Below are positions 33,568 through 40,816 of a stretch of DNA of 43,391 bases, piece after piece. A model generated the notes under the pieces. The model was not told where the DNA came from, did no database searches, and saw nothing but the letters and a program-made list of their open reading frames with translations. The position numbers were made by a program, and so were the translations under genes. The first letter of the stretch is position 1; each line of letters opens with the position of its first letter. Origin of the DNA: a virus; IMG/VR virus record IMGVR_UViG_3300044796_000245, positions 1 to 43,391 of that record. One strand, written 5' to 3'.

Positions 33568-34260
33568 ATGGTTCGCACGTTCGTGCTGAGCGCCCTCGCG
33601 CTCGGCCTCGCCGCCCTGTTGCCGCTCGCGGCCTGGGCGCAATCCGCGCCGTCCGACCCGGCGCTGAGCTGGATCGCCGCCGAGGTGGTGGCGCACCCCT
33701 GGGCGTTGTGGGCGATGCTCGCCTGGTGGGCCGCCTCGCCGCTCGCCGCCTACCTGCCGCCGGCGGTGCCGGGCTCGCCCTGGGCCACGGTGCGCGGCGT
33801 GCTGGATTGGGCCGCGTTCAACACCGGCAGCGCCGCCAACCGCATCCTGGCCGCCCCCGGCGTGCAAGCCGCCATCGGCCCCGCCGGCAGCGCGCTGTTC
33901 ACGGCGGAGCACATGGCGCAAACCGTCGCCGCCGCGCTCGCCGTCGGCCAAACCACCGCCGCCCCGCCGCCCGCGCCGCCGGCGGCCGCCAGCCCCACCG
34001 GCCCCGTGGCCGCCATGCTGGGCACGCTGGCGCTGGTGGGCCTGCTTGGCTTGGGTGCGTGCAGCGCGCAGCAGGAACAAGCCGCCTGCGCGGCCGACAA
34101 GGCGCTGCAACCGGGCGCGGTGGCCGCGGTCGGCACCCTCGGCGGCCCGGAAGGCGCTGCCGTCGCGGCGATCGACGGCAGCGTTGTGCATCCGCTGGTG
34201 CTCGGCGGCTGCGCGGCGCTGGTGCCGGCCGCTCCGGCGGCCGCCGCGCCCAAACCGTGA
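33568..34260 (+). CDS. Signal-peptide membrane protein of the lysis cassette
   Basis: AGGAG before ATG 33568; 230 residues. Residues 1-25 are a signal peptide or first span ending AWAQ. Residues about 43-66 (HPWALWAMLAWWAASPLAAY) form a second hydrophobic stretch, and residues about 147-165 end in LLGLGACSAQQ, a lipobox-like sequence placed internally. A Pro/Ala linker precedes it. It may be a fused spanin-type protein, a two-span holin, or an envelope-anchored protein; the internal lipobox would be odd for any of these. A small hairpin (33538-33551) lies just upstream. Confidence 0.6.
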   Translation: MVRTFVLSALALGLAALLPLAAWAQSAPSDPALSWIAAEVVAHPWALWAMLAWWAASPLAAYLPPAVPGSPWATVRGVLDWAAFNTGSAANRILAAPGVQAAIGPAGSALFTAEHMAQTVAAALAVGQTTAAPPPAPPAAASPTGPVAAMLGTLALVGLLGLGACSAQQEQAACAADKALQPGAVAAVGTLGGPEGAAVAAIDGSVVHPLVLGGCAALVPAAPAAAAPKP

Positions 34261-34826
34261 CCGACGCCGATCTGGCCGCCCTGTCCGCCGCCGCCTACAC
34301 GGCGCCGGCGGCCTGGGCGGCGGGCGACGTGGCGGCCACGCTTACCGGCAACGTGGTGGCGTTTCGCGGCACGGTGCCGGATTGCCTCGCCGACTGGTTG
34401 CGGGATTTCGACGCCGTGCCGGTCGACGATGCCGATCTGGGCTGGTGCCACGCGGGCTTCCGCGACGGCGCCCGCGCGGTGTTCCCCGCCATCCTCGCGG
34501 GCACCACCGGCCCGCTGGTGCTCACCGGGCACTCACTCGGCGGCGCGCTCGCGGTGCTCACCGCCGCCCTGCTGCGCGCCGCTGGGCAGCCCGTGGCCGA
34601 GCTGGTCACGTTCGGCGCGCCGAGGGCGGGCGGCTTCCGCGCACAGCAGCTGCTCGACGGCGTTGCCATCCGCCAATACCGCAACGCCGCCGACCCGGTG
34701 CCCGACGTGCCATGGCTCCCGGGCCTGTTCACCCACATGCGCCGCCTGACGCCAATCATCGGCCGAGGCGCGCCCGACCCGCTCGACGATCACGCTATCT
34801 CGGCCTATCGCGCCGCGCTGGCCTGA
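34257..34826 (+). CDS. Class 3 lipase-like alpha/beta hydrolase
   Basis: GTG 34257 (GTGA overlap) gives 189 residues. LVLTGHSLGGALAVLTAALL at 88-107 is the lipase class 3 elbow with Ser93; ELVTFGAPRAG at 115-125 and RNAADPVPDVPWLP at 142-155 (Asp146) are also typical, and His179 in DDHAISAYR completes the triad. The VVAFRGT motif at residues 33-39 supplies the oxyanion region. It follows the lysis genes and precedes a strong terminator. Likely substrate: membrane lipid or an ester in the outer envelope. No signal peptide is seen. Confidence 0.85.
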   Translation: MTDADLAALSAAAYTAPAAWAAGDVAATLTGNVVAFRGTVPDCLADWLRDFDAVPVDDADLGWCHAGFRDGARAVFPAILAGTTGPLVLTGHSLGGALAVLTAALLRAAGQPVAELVTFGAPRAGGFRAQQLLDGVAIRQYRNAADPVPDVPWLPGLFTHMRRLTPIIGRGAPDPLDDHAISAYRAALA

Positions 34827-34841
34827 CGCCCTCCGCCACCG

Positions 34842-34879
34842 AAAAGCCCGCCGGTTCGCAAGGACCGGCGGGCTTTTTG
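34842..34879. terminator. Strong late-operon terminator
   Basis: AAAAGCCCGCCGGT (34842-34855) pairs with ACCGGCGGGCTTTT (34864-34877) around an eight-base loop, followed by T. The A run on the left makes it usable on both strands. It ends the rightward late transcript 16 bases after the lipase stop. Confidence 0.92.
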
Positions 34880-34908
34880 CGTTCGATGTGGCGATCGGCG
34901 CCAATATA

Positions 34909-34949
34909 AAGGCGGGGTTAAACCCGTCTTGACGGGTTAGCCCCGCCTT
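34909..34949 (-). terminator. Terminator for the leftward nuclease gene
   Basis: AAGGCGGGG (34909-34917) pairs with CCCCGCCTT (34941-34949), and inside it AACCCGTC (34921-34928) pairs with GACGGGTT (34931-34938). Read leftward, the stem is followed by TTTATATT. It lies 16 bases past the stop of the gene at 34965-35531. Confidence 0.85.
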
Positions 34950-34964
34950 CCAGGGTTGACATCG

Positions 34965-35531
34965 TCATGGCGCCAACCGAGGCGCCCGCGCCCCCGCCCG
35001 CCGCTGCTGCCAATCCGCCAGAAACCGAGCGGCCAGATCGGGCGAATCGGTGAACGTCACATCCTCCACGTTCCGCCGCTCGGCCGAGGCGGTGTAATTA
35101 TAGCTGCCGCCGATCACGAGGTGCCGGTCGATCACGATCGCCTTGATGTGCGCAATCCCGGCCACCGCGTCGATCCACACCGGCACCCCAGCCCGCTGCA
35201 GCGCCGTCAACCCGGTGCGCGGCGGCGCCTCGTTGGACCGATCCAGCAACGCCGCCACATCCACCCCACGCCCCCGAGCCCGCTCGATCGCCGCCAGGAT
35301 CGGCCCCGCCGTGATGCCATAAGCCTGCACCCGTATCTCCCGCCGCGCGCCATCAATGGCGTCCACAATCCGGCTGGCGCACGCCTCCGCAGGCACAAAA
35401 CAAACGGTTACGGACGGCGGTTGCGCGGCCCTCGCAGCACCCAAATACGCGGCGCACAACAGCAGACAGACCGAGAACACCACGGCGTAACTACGAGCGT
35501 TTGTCTCAGTAAGTCGTTGAAATGGCTTCAT
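34965..35531 (-). CDS. Secreted phospholipase-D-family nuclease
   Basis: A 188-residue protein with a signal peptide at residues about 14-36 (YAVVFSVCLLLCAAYLGAA). The single HKD motif is at His128-x-Lys130-x4-Asp135 followed by GGSYN (141-145) and NVED. This is the layout of the dimeric Nuc endonuclease of plasmid pKM101. Residues 43-100 form the first Rossmann-like part. It would act in the periplasm as an unspecific DNA endonuclease or, less likely, a phospholipase. It stands alone between lysis genes and integrase with its own terminator, a typical lysogenic-conversion (moron) site. Confidence 0.85.
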   Translation of the reverse strand: MKPFQRLTETNARSYAVVFSVCLLLCAAYLGAARAAQPPSVTVCFVPAEACASRIVDAIDGARREIRVQAYGITAGPILAAIERARGRGVDVAALLDRSNEAPPRTGLTALQRAGVPVWIDAVAGIAHIKAIVIDRHLVIGGSYNYTASAERRNVEDVTFTDSPDLAARFLADWQQRRAGARAPRLAP

Positions 35532-35572
35532 CGGGCTTAATCATGACGTATATGGCTCGCATTTCTTTTCAA

Positions 35573-36550
35573 TCACTTACGAGGAGTTTTCACGCGTTTT
35601 CCGGAGGGCGTTTTCAGGCGGTCGATGGCGGACACCGCGAGGCGTTCTTGGTCCGCAGTCAGGGTGTAATGCTGTAGCATCGCTAGCGTGCGGTGTCCGG
35701 TGATCGCCGCAATCTCGTGGGTGCTGCACCCGGCGTCGGCCAGGGTGGCGGCGGCGAGTTTTCGCAGGCCGTGGACGTTCAACCCCGGCGGCAGCCCGAT
35801 GGCCTGTAGCGCTTGCGGCAGTTGGTGGCTTAGGTGCTCCGGCTGCCAGGGCACGCCGCGCGGGCTGGTGAGGATGTGGGTGCTGGTGGCGGCGGCCTTC
35901 CAGTGGTCCAGCTCGGCGCGCAGCGCGGGCGCGCAGGGGATGCGCAGCACCGCCTTGGTTTTCTGCTGGCGCAAGCGCAACGACTGGCCGTCGTAACTGG
36001 CCCAGGTGAGGCGCACCAGATCGCCGCGGCGCTGGCCGGTGTGGCGGGCCAATAGGACCACGCGGCGGAACGCCTCCGGCAGTTTGGCGAGGGCGTGGTC
36101 GGCCTGGGCGGCCGTCCAGGCGGGCAGGGCGCCGCTGGGCAGGGCCTTGATGCGGTGGCAGGGCGACGCGTCAATCCATTGCCGGTCCACCGCCCAAGTG
36201 AATAGCGCGCTCCATGCGCGAATCGCCCCTTGCGCCGCACCGTTGCCGCGTTCGCTGGCGATGGCGTCGCGCCATGCCAGGATCATCCGGCGGGTGATTT
36301 TGGTGGCGTCATAAATCCCGGCTGCGTCCAGGTCGCGCAGATAGATGCGATAGGTCGCCTGGGTCGCTTTCGCCTTCGCGGCCCATTCCGGGCTGCGCTT
36401 GTAGGCGACGATCAGCGCATCGAGGCTGCCGGGCGCAATGCGGCTCGGCCGCGCGGTCGTGCGGGCATAACGGTATTCCTTAACCGATCCGTCGGCGAGA
36501 CGGCGACGCACCACGCGCTCGCGCGCGGGCGATGATGGCGGCGGCGACAT
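35573..36550 (-). CDS. int: Tyrosine-recombinase integrase
   Basis: AGGTGGA before ATG 36550 supports 325 residues; an earlier ATG at 36613 would add 21. The N-terminal core-binding domain covers about 38-140. Catalytic residues by position: Arg174 (HTGQRRGDL), His260 and Arg263 (VHGLRKL), His286 (ITGHRTL) and Tyr295 (LQHYT). It catalyses phage integration and excision. It is the last gene of the leftward operon, overlapping the excisionase-like gene by 71 bp. An attP site should lie nearby; 35532-35572 is the only non-coding DNA on its 3' side and I cannot identify the core. Confidence 0.95.
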   Translation of the reverse strand: MSPPPSSPARERVVRRRLADGSVKEYRYARTTARPSRIAPGSLDALIVAYKRSPEWAAKAKATQATYRIYLRDLDAAGIYDATKITRRMILAWRDAIASERGNGAAQGAIRAWSALFTWAVDRQWIDASPCHRIKALPSGALPAWTAAQADHALAKLPEAFRRVVLLARHTGQRRGDLVRLTWASYDGQSLRLRQQKTKAVLRIPCAPALRAELDHWKAAATSTHILTSPRGVPWQPEHLSHQLPQALQAIGLPPGLNVHGLRKLAAATLADAGCSTHEIAAITGHRTLAMLQHYTLTADQERLAVSAIDRLKTPSGKRVKTPRK

Positions 36551-36770
36551 CGGCTTCCACCTTGTGCGGGTCCATGCTGGCCGAAGCTGGCGCGCCGCCG
36601 AACAGCGCGTCAAGAGCCTCGCGGTCCCAGCGCGGGTTGCGGGGGCCGAGGGCGCGGCTGGGTTCGGGCAGTTTGCCGGTGCGCACCAGGCGGGGCAGGT
36701 GATCCACCCGGCAGCCGATATAGGCGGCAGCCTGCTCGGCGTTCATCCAGCGGGGGTTGACGGCGTTCAT
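36480..36770 (-). CDS. Putative excisionase / MerR-AlpA-type DNA-binding protein
   Basis: ATG 36770 overlaps the upstream stop and gives 96 residues. RWMNAEQAAAYIGCRVDHLP, then LVRTGKLPEPSRALG and RWDREALDALF, is the winged-helix pattern of AlpA or Xis proteins. The place directly before the integrase favours excision control. The C-terminal 30 residues are basic and run into the integrase start. Confidence 0.75.
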   Translation of the reverse strand: MNAVNPRWMNAEQAAAYIGCRVDHLPRLVRTGKLPEPSRALGPRNPRWDREALDALFGGAPASASMDPHKVEADVAAAIIARARARGASPSRRRIG

Positions 36771-37060
36771 GGCCACATCCCGATGTCGCCGGGCTGCCCG
36801 CGCAGCAGCCAGCGCAAGGCGCTGCGGATGCGGCTGGGGCGGGGCGGCGTGGCGGGGGCGAGGCCGGCGTCTTCCTCCAGCCAATCCAGCCGCTCGCGCA
36901 TCTCGGCGAGGTAGCGGCGGGCAGCGTCGCGCGCGATCGGCGTGTCGAGCGGATGGCCGCCGGTGAGCGTGTCGGCGGCCCAATGCGCGGCGTTGGCCGA
37001 GAGCCGGGCGCAGCGGGCGGCGAATTCGGCTTCGGTGAGCGGGGTGGGGGCGTCAGGCAT
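36767..37060 (-). CDS. Hypothetical protein
   Basis: A 97-residue protein. ATG 37060 lies eight bases inside the upstream gene. It is helical and charged (TEAEFAARCARLSANAAHWA, then RRYLAEMRERLDWLEEDA), ending in a basic IRSALRWLLRGQP. No family recognised. Both its start and stop overlap neighbours, so it is part of one leftward transcript. Confidence 0.65.
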   Translation of the reverse strand: MPDAPTPLTEAEFAARCARLSANAAHWAADTLTGGHPLDTPIARDAARRYLAEMRERLDWLEEDAGLAPATPPRPSRIRSALRWLLRGQPGDIGMWP

Positions 37061-37454
37061 TGGCCACCTCCAGCAAAGTGTCGGCGTGGCATGGCGCGTC
37101 GAGCGGGCACCAGCAGGCCAGATCGTGGCCGCGCAGCGCGCGCCGCAGATCGTCCAGCGCAGGTGGTGTGGGGGCGCGCACCGTCAGGATTTCCCGCTCA
37201 AACCATGTGCGGTTGTCTTGGCTGAGGCGTATCCATTCGGTGCCGTCGAGCGACAGCCACATGCGGTAGAGGCGCACTGCCGCCTCGTTGCGGCCGTCAC
37301 GATCGCCACGGCAACCAAGCGTGACGGCGCGGAACGCCGCACGCCAATCGTGGGCCGCGAACGGGTTGCCCCAGATGGTGGGGCGGCCGACGTAAATCGC
37401 GCCCGGCGGCATCCGCCACCCTTTGGCGCGGCGGAGTTGGATGCGGTCAGGCAT
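37053..37454 (-). CDS. DUF4326 protein
   Basis: ATG 37454 gives 133 residues. RIQLRRAKGWRMPPGAIYVG, then RPTIWGNPF, and GHDLACWCPLDAPCHADTLL near the end are the hallmarks of DUF4326, a family frequent in phages and mobile elements with conserved Cys and His that may bind metal. Its biochemical role is not established. The stop overlaps the next gene by eight bases. Confidence 0.88.
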   Translation of the reverse strand: MPDRIQLRRAKGWRMPPGAIYVGRPTIWGNPFAAHDWRAAFRAVTLGCRGDRDGRNEAAVRLYRMWLSLDGTEWIRLSQDNRTWFEREILTVRAPTPPALDDLRRALRGHDLACWCPLDAPCHADTLLEVANA

Positions 37455-37572
37455 GGGGCACAGGCTGCCACGGCAGCTCCCCGGCGCGTTCCGCGCGCTT
37501 GCGTTCCAGTTCGGCGAGATATTGCCGGGCGTCGGCGAATGGCGCGCGCATATCGTCGACATAGACGGTCAT
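37447..37572 (-). CDS. Short DUF4031-like remnant
   Basis: ATG 37572 overlaps the upstream stop; only 41 residues. MTVYVDDMRAPF is the exact kind of start seen in DUF4031 proteins, which are normally about 80-90 residues. The rest (ARQYLAELERKRAERAGELP) is a charged helix unlike that family. It looks like a truncated or rebuilt DUF4031 gene kept in the operon by translational coupling. Confidence 0.65.
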   Translation of the reverse strand: MTVYVDDMRAPFADARQYLAELERKRAERAGELPWQPVPHA

Positions 37573-38054
37573 GGCGCAGTCCCTACGGTCCACGTCCACC
37601 AGCCCTGATAACCGCGCGCAGGGGCGAATGGTTCCAGCCGCTCGATGCCAGTCAACGGCCATCCCCAGTTGCTGTGCTCGTCGCGGTCGCTGTCGTTCAG
37701 GTGCGGCAAGCCGAGCCGCACCGCCAGTTCGGCATCGCGGATTGGTTGGCCGAGCGTAGCGAGGCACAGCACCGACGAAAGCGGCATCGCCTTTGGAAAG
37801 CGTCTGGCCTCGGTCAGGATTGGCAGCGCGCCGTCCCGATCCAGCCCGGTTTCGCGCCAGTGACTGGACAGCAGCTTCGCCAGCAGATCTTCGATCTCGG
37901 CCTTGCGCACTGGCCGTGCGCCCGCGTGGATGGCAACGCGCTCGCCCCACATCGAGCGCGGTGCTGGCCAACTGCGAAACTCGAACGGCTTAGCGCCGTA
38001 GGCAATCAGGGTCGCCCACGGTTGCCAAATCGTGATGGCGGGATAACTCGTCAC
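37569..38054 (-). CDS. ASCH-domain protein
   Basis: GTG 38054 overlaps the upstream stop and gives 161 residues. ITIWQPWATLIAYGAKPFEF, then RSWPAPRSMWGERVAIHAG, are typical of ASCH (PUA-like) domains, predicted RNA- or nucleoside-binding modules; the E. coli member YqfB is an N4-acetylcytidine amidohydrolase. GWWTWTVG closes the barrel. Whether it acts on nucleosides, RNA or modified DNA here is open. Confidence 0.85.
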   Translation of the reverse strand: MTSYPAITIWQPWATLIAYGAKPFEFRSWPAPRSMWGERVAIHAGARPVRKAEIEDLLAKLLSSHWRETGLDRDGALPILTEARRFPKAMPLSSVLCLATLGQPIRDAELAVRLGLPHLNDSDRDEHSNWGWPLTGIERLEPFAPARGYQGWWTWTVGTAP

Positions 38055-38443
38055 AGCGCCGCCCCCGGCTTCAGTTTGAGGGCTTCGATCTGCCGCCACA
38101 AATCGGCTTCGGTCTCGTCCCGAACCTTCTCCGCGCGCGTCAGCAGCAGAACGGCGAGGCGCATGGACGATGGGGCGTCGAGGCTGAGAATCAGCGCGGC
38201 GCGGTTGTTGTGGTCGGTCCACCGCAGGTAGCAGGTGGCGCGATATTCCTTCTGCTGCCGGCTGTCGGTATCTTGCGGCGGCTGTTTGACGCGGGCGCAG
38301 ATTTCGTCCCAGGTCGGCATCATGCCGCCTTCGGTATCGGCGGTCATTTCGCCGTGTTCCCACAGCATGCGAGCCACCTCGTCGATTTCCTTGGCCAGCT
38401 TGGTGCCGATGGCCCGCAGGCGGTCCATCCTGTTGTCAGGCAT
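38051..38443 (-). CDS. Hypothetical protein
   Basis: ATG 38443 has GGAG eight bases before it and gives 130 residues; ATG 38455 and 38476 are alternatives. It is helical at both ends (RLRAIGTKLAKEIDEVARML, then DETEADLWRQIEALKL) with a central stretch containing CYLRWTDHNNRAALILSL. No family recognised. It lies in the middle of the leftward early operon. Confidence 0.65.
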   Translation of the reverse strand: MPDNRMDRLRAIGTKLAKEIDEVARMLWEHGEMTADTEGGMMPTWDEICARVKQPPQDTDSRQQKEYRATCYLRWTDHNNRAALILSLDAPSSMRLAVLLLTRAEKVRDETEADLWRQIEALKLKPGAAL

Positions 38444-38636
38444 CTGTCGCTCCATACCGTTCGTCAATCGCCTCAACCGCTAACTGAACGGCCTGTTCCG
38501 GGGTGTCGGCGCTTAGCGCCCCGTGGCGGCCGCCGGCGCCGTACCATGCCGCGCCATAGCGGCCGTGCAGATCCGGCTGGTGTTGCACGGTCACCGTCAG
38601 GCGGCCGTGGCGGTAGGTGCTGTGCAGCAGCTTCAT
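38436..38636 (-). CDS. Hypothetical small protein
   Basis: ATG 38636 overlaps the upstream stop; 66 residues. The first half is beta-rich and His/Tyr-rich (LLHSTYRHGRLTVTVQHQ) and the second half holds a helix (TPEQAVQLAVEAIDERYG). No family recognised. Confidence 0.65.
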   Translation of the reverse strand: MKLLHSTYRHGRLTVTVQHQPDLHGRYGAAWYGAGGRHGALSADTPEQAVQLAVEAIDERYGATDA

Positions 38637-38950
38637 GCGGCCGGTTCCTGTGGGTCTGGGGTGGCGCGCCATGCGGGGCGGGCGGTGTCGAGTGCTGTGA
38701 TCAGGCGGGCCATGGCGGGCCAGCCTTCCAGCATCGCGGACCATTCGGGCGAGGCGGGGGCGATGGCGGCGAGGCCGATGCCGGCCACCAACGCCTCGGC
38801 GGCGTCGAACACCAGTTGCGCGCCCTCGATCGCGCCGGCGGCCTCGGCGCGGGCGGCGCCGGACAGACGCACATGGTCGCCGAGCTTCAGCGTGGTGGTG
38901 CCCGCGCGCAGGAACACCACGGTTTGCGCCAGCGCGGCCTCAGTCGGCAT
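38633..38950 (-). CDS. Hypothetical protein
   Basis: ATG 38950 gives 105 residues. Residues about 10-35 contain VVFLRAGTTTLKLGDHVRLS, a small beta stretch, followed by an Ala-rich helical region (AAGAIEGAQLVFDAAEALVA). It overlaps both neighbours. No function can be given. Confidence 0.6.
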   Translation of the reverse strand: MPTEAALAQTVVFLRAGTTTLKLGDHVRLSGAARAEAAGAIEGAQLVFDAAEALVAGIGLAAIAPASPEWSAMLEGWPAMARLITALDTARPAWRATPDPQEPAA

Positions 38951-39206
38951 CGGGCACCCGCAGCCGCTCGGAGATGCTGTGGCGAGTGGCTTGCACCACC
39001 GTATCCAACAGCCGCCGCGCCAACGCTTTCGGCATGCGGCTGTCTTGCGCCTTGGTGACGGCGGTGACCACGATGGCAATGGTGACGGCGCAGATCATGC
39101 CCAGGTCGCTGGTCGGCAGCTTGGCCCGCCGCGCATCGTCGACGATGAGCTGCGCCGCCATGCCCGCGATGCGGTGCGCGGCGGCGATGCGTTCCTCGCG
39201 GGTCAT
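38940..39206 (-). CDS. Hypothetical protein with a hydrophobic centre
   Basis: ATG 39206 overlaps the upstream stop; 88 residues. Residues about 36-51 (LGMICAVTIAIVVTAVTK) are hydrophobic and could be a membrane span, though charged helices flank both sides (TREERIAAAHRIAGMAAQL, then ALARRLLDTVVQATRHSI). No family recognised. Confidence 0.6.
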   Translation of the reverse strand: MTREERIAAAHRIAGMAAQLIVDDARRAKLPTSDLGMICAVTIAIVVTAVTKAQDSRMPKALARRLLDTVVQATRHSISERLRVPDAD

Positions 39207-39751
39207 GCGGCTTTCTCCGGCGCTGCGGCCTCGATGCCGTCCAGCCAGTCGGGCAGATCGGCCCAGGGCGGAGCGGCGCTCCCCGGCCGGGCTTGGCCGA
39301 GGCGCAGGCAAGCGGCTCCGGATGAACTGAGCAGGCGAAGCGGCACGCGGGCGGCAAGTTTGCGGGCCTCGGCGACCGTCACGAACACCGCGCGATAAAT
39401 GCGGCCGATGCCCTCGGCGCCGTCCGGCGGCATCGGGTCTTGCAGCGTGCCATCGTGGTGCAGATAGATGCGGTGCGTCGGCAGCGACAGAACCTCGATC
39501 ACCACGCCGGACCATAGCTGCGAGACGAATAGTTCTGGCGGCGGAGCGTGCATGAACGCATCCTTGTGCCGCGCATCGTCGAGGCGGCGTTGCCACGCGG
39601 GCGACGGGCGGCGCGGCAGGATGCTGGCCAGATCCACGGCGGGCGGCATGTCGATTTTTGCCGCCTCCTGGGAGGGCGCGGAAATCGACACGCGCGGGCG
39701 CGCCGGGGCGGCGAATAAGTCGAGTTGGGCGGCACCCATCAGTGCATCCAT
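39203..39751 (-). CDS. Hypothetical protein
   Basis: ATG 39751 gives 182 residues; ATG 39739 overlaps the upstream stop as TGATG and may be the real start (178 residues). A LDLFAA-type N-terminus resembles the short beta-clamp-binding motif (QLDLF, consensus QL-x-LF), which could tether it to the host sliding clamp. Residues about 80-130 form a beta domain (VVIEVLSLPTHRIYLHHDG, then IYRAVFVTVAEARKL). The clamp link is inference from one short motif. Confidence 0.65.
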   Translation of the reverse strand: MDALMGAAQLDLFAAPARPRVSISAPSQEAAKIDMPPAVDLASILPRRPSPAWQRRLDDARHKDAFMHAPPPELFVSQLWSGVVIEVLSLPTHRIYLHHDGTLQDPMPPDGAEGIGRIYRAVFVTVAEARKLAARVPLRLLSSSGAACLRLGQARPGSAAPPWADLPDWLDGIEAAAPEKAA

Positions 39752-39864
39752 CCTTCGTGACGCGACAGCGCGATAGCTGTCAATGCGCTCAGCAGCAGCC
39801 GCTCCCGCCAGTCGCGGGCGTCCCAGATGGTGACGGCGACTAGCAGGGCGGCGAGGTAGATCAC
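39739..39864 (-). CDS. Very small membrane protein
   Basis: GTG 39864 overlaps the upstream stop (GTGA); 41 residues. Residues 2-13 and 23-33 are hydrophobic (VIYLAALLVAVTIW, then LLLSALTAIAL) with DARDWRER between, so it can form one or two short membrane helices. The function is unknown. Coupled starts on both sides support that it is real. Confidence 0.55.
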   Translation of the reverse strand: MIYLAALLVAVTIWDARDWRERLLLSALTAIALSRHEGWMH

Positions 39865-40187
39865 AGCTTGGCGCCGGGCAGCGTCAGCGAGGCGAGCAAG
39901 TTGCGGCGGATGGCGTCGGAACTGCCGACAGGAAATGCGGGCAGCGCAGCGCCGATGATGGTGCCGATATGCAAAATCTGGCCGTCGTCCGCCGCTTCCA
40001 CCAGCGCGCGCAACATGGCGCAAATCGTCGCCACCGGGCGCGGGGTATTGTATTTTTCCAGTTCTTCGACGCGCAGTTGATAGTGCTCGGCGTCGATATA
40101 GCGGCCCCGGCGGGCGTGCTCGTGCTCCTGCTCGCGGCACCATTGTTGAACCGTTTCCAGTTCCATTTTGGACAATTCGACCAACAT
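39861..40187 (-). CDS. Hypothetical protein
   Basis: ATG 40187 overlaps the HD-protein stop as ATGA and gives 108 residues. The N-terminal half is a charged coiled coil (MELETVQQWCREQEHEHARR, then YQLRVEELEKY). The second half is more globular (ILHIGTIIGAALPAF). No family recognised; partner of the HD enzyme is a possibility from coupling alone. Confidence 0.65.
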   Translation of the reverse strand: MLVELSKMELETVQQWCREQEHEHARRGRYIDAEHYQLRVEELEKYNTPRPVATICAMLRALVEAADDGQILHIGTIIGAALPAFPVGSSDAIRRNLLASLTLPGAKL

Positions 40188-40816
40188 CACGCCGCCTCCA
40201 TTGTCGCGCCAATATTGTGCCGCCGCAAAAAGCAATCCTGCACGGCGGCGATGAAATGCCGCTCGGCGAGATGCGGCGCGCACGGCGCGAGCGGCATGTC
40301 GAAACCTTGCGGCGGTTTGGGCATGTCGGGCCACGGTTTGGCCAGCGGCAGCATGAAGGCGTCGCGCTCCAGCGTCAGCGCTTGCAGGTCGGCGGCGCGG
40401 ATCAGGTGTTCCCACTCGCCGGGCAATTGCGACGACAAGGCGACCGATTGGTGCACCGCGCACTGGATGCGGTCCACCAGCATGCACCAGCCCACGATGA
40501 AGCCATTCCCCAAATGGGCCAGCGCATCTTTCACCGGCGTCGGCATATCGCCGACATACGCCTCGTGCGCGTCGTGCAAAAGCGCTGCCAGCAACAGCAT
40601 TGGATCAGGGCTGGCGCGGGTGTAATGCGCCACCAGTTCCATCACGAGGCAGCTATGCTGCGCCACGCTGAACGCCACCGGGCCGCTGGTGGCGCCGTTA
40701 AAGCGCGGCAAGCGCGACAACTGGCGAGCGATGTCGCCCAGGCAGATTTGCGCGGGCTGCGGGTTCAGCAGATCCAGCGCGATGCCGCTGGAGGTTTGCA
40801 GCCAGGGATTGCTCAC
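40187..40816 (-). CDS. HD-domain phosphohydrolase (YfbR-like)
   Basis: A 209-residue metal-dependent HD enzyme. His54 (VAQHSCLV), His81-Asp82 (LLHDAHEAYVGD) and a later Asp115 (LVDRIQ) give the H...HD...D set. MPTPVK after the HD motif is typical of YfbR-type 5'-nucleotidases that dephosphorylate deoxynucleoside monophosphates. It could shift nucleotide pools, supply dNTP precursors, or degrade nucleotide signals of host defence. The specificity is inferred. Confidence 0.85.
   Translation of the reverse strand: MSNPWLQTSSGIALDLLNPQPAQICLGDIARQLSRLPRFNGATSGPVAFSVAQHSCLVMELVAHYTRASPDPMLLLAALLHDAHEAYVGDMPTPVKDALAHLGNGFIVGWCMLVDRIQCAVHQSVALSSQLPGEWEHLIRAADLQALTLERDAFMLPLAKPWPDMPKPPQGFDMPLAPCAPHLAERHFIAAVQDCFLRRHNIGATMEAA

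Noticed and set aside
35532-35572. tRNA or attP core near the integrase
   Set aside because: No cloverleaf or convincing repeat pair can be seen in this short gap; attP remains unlocated.
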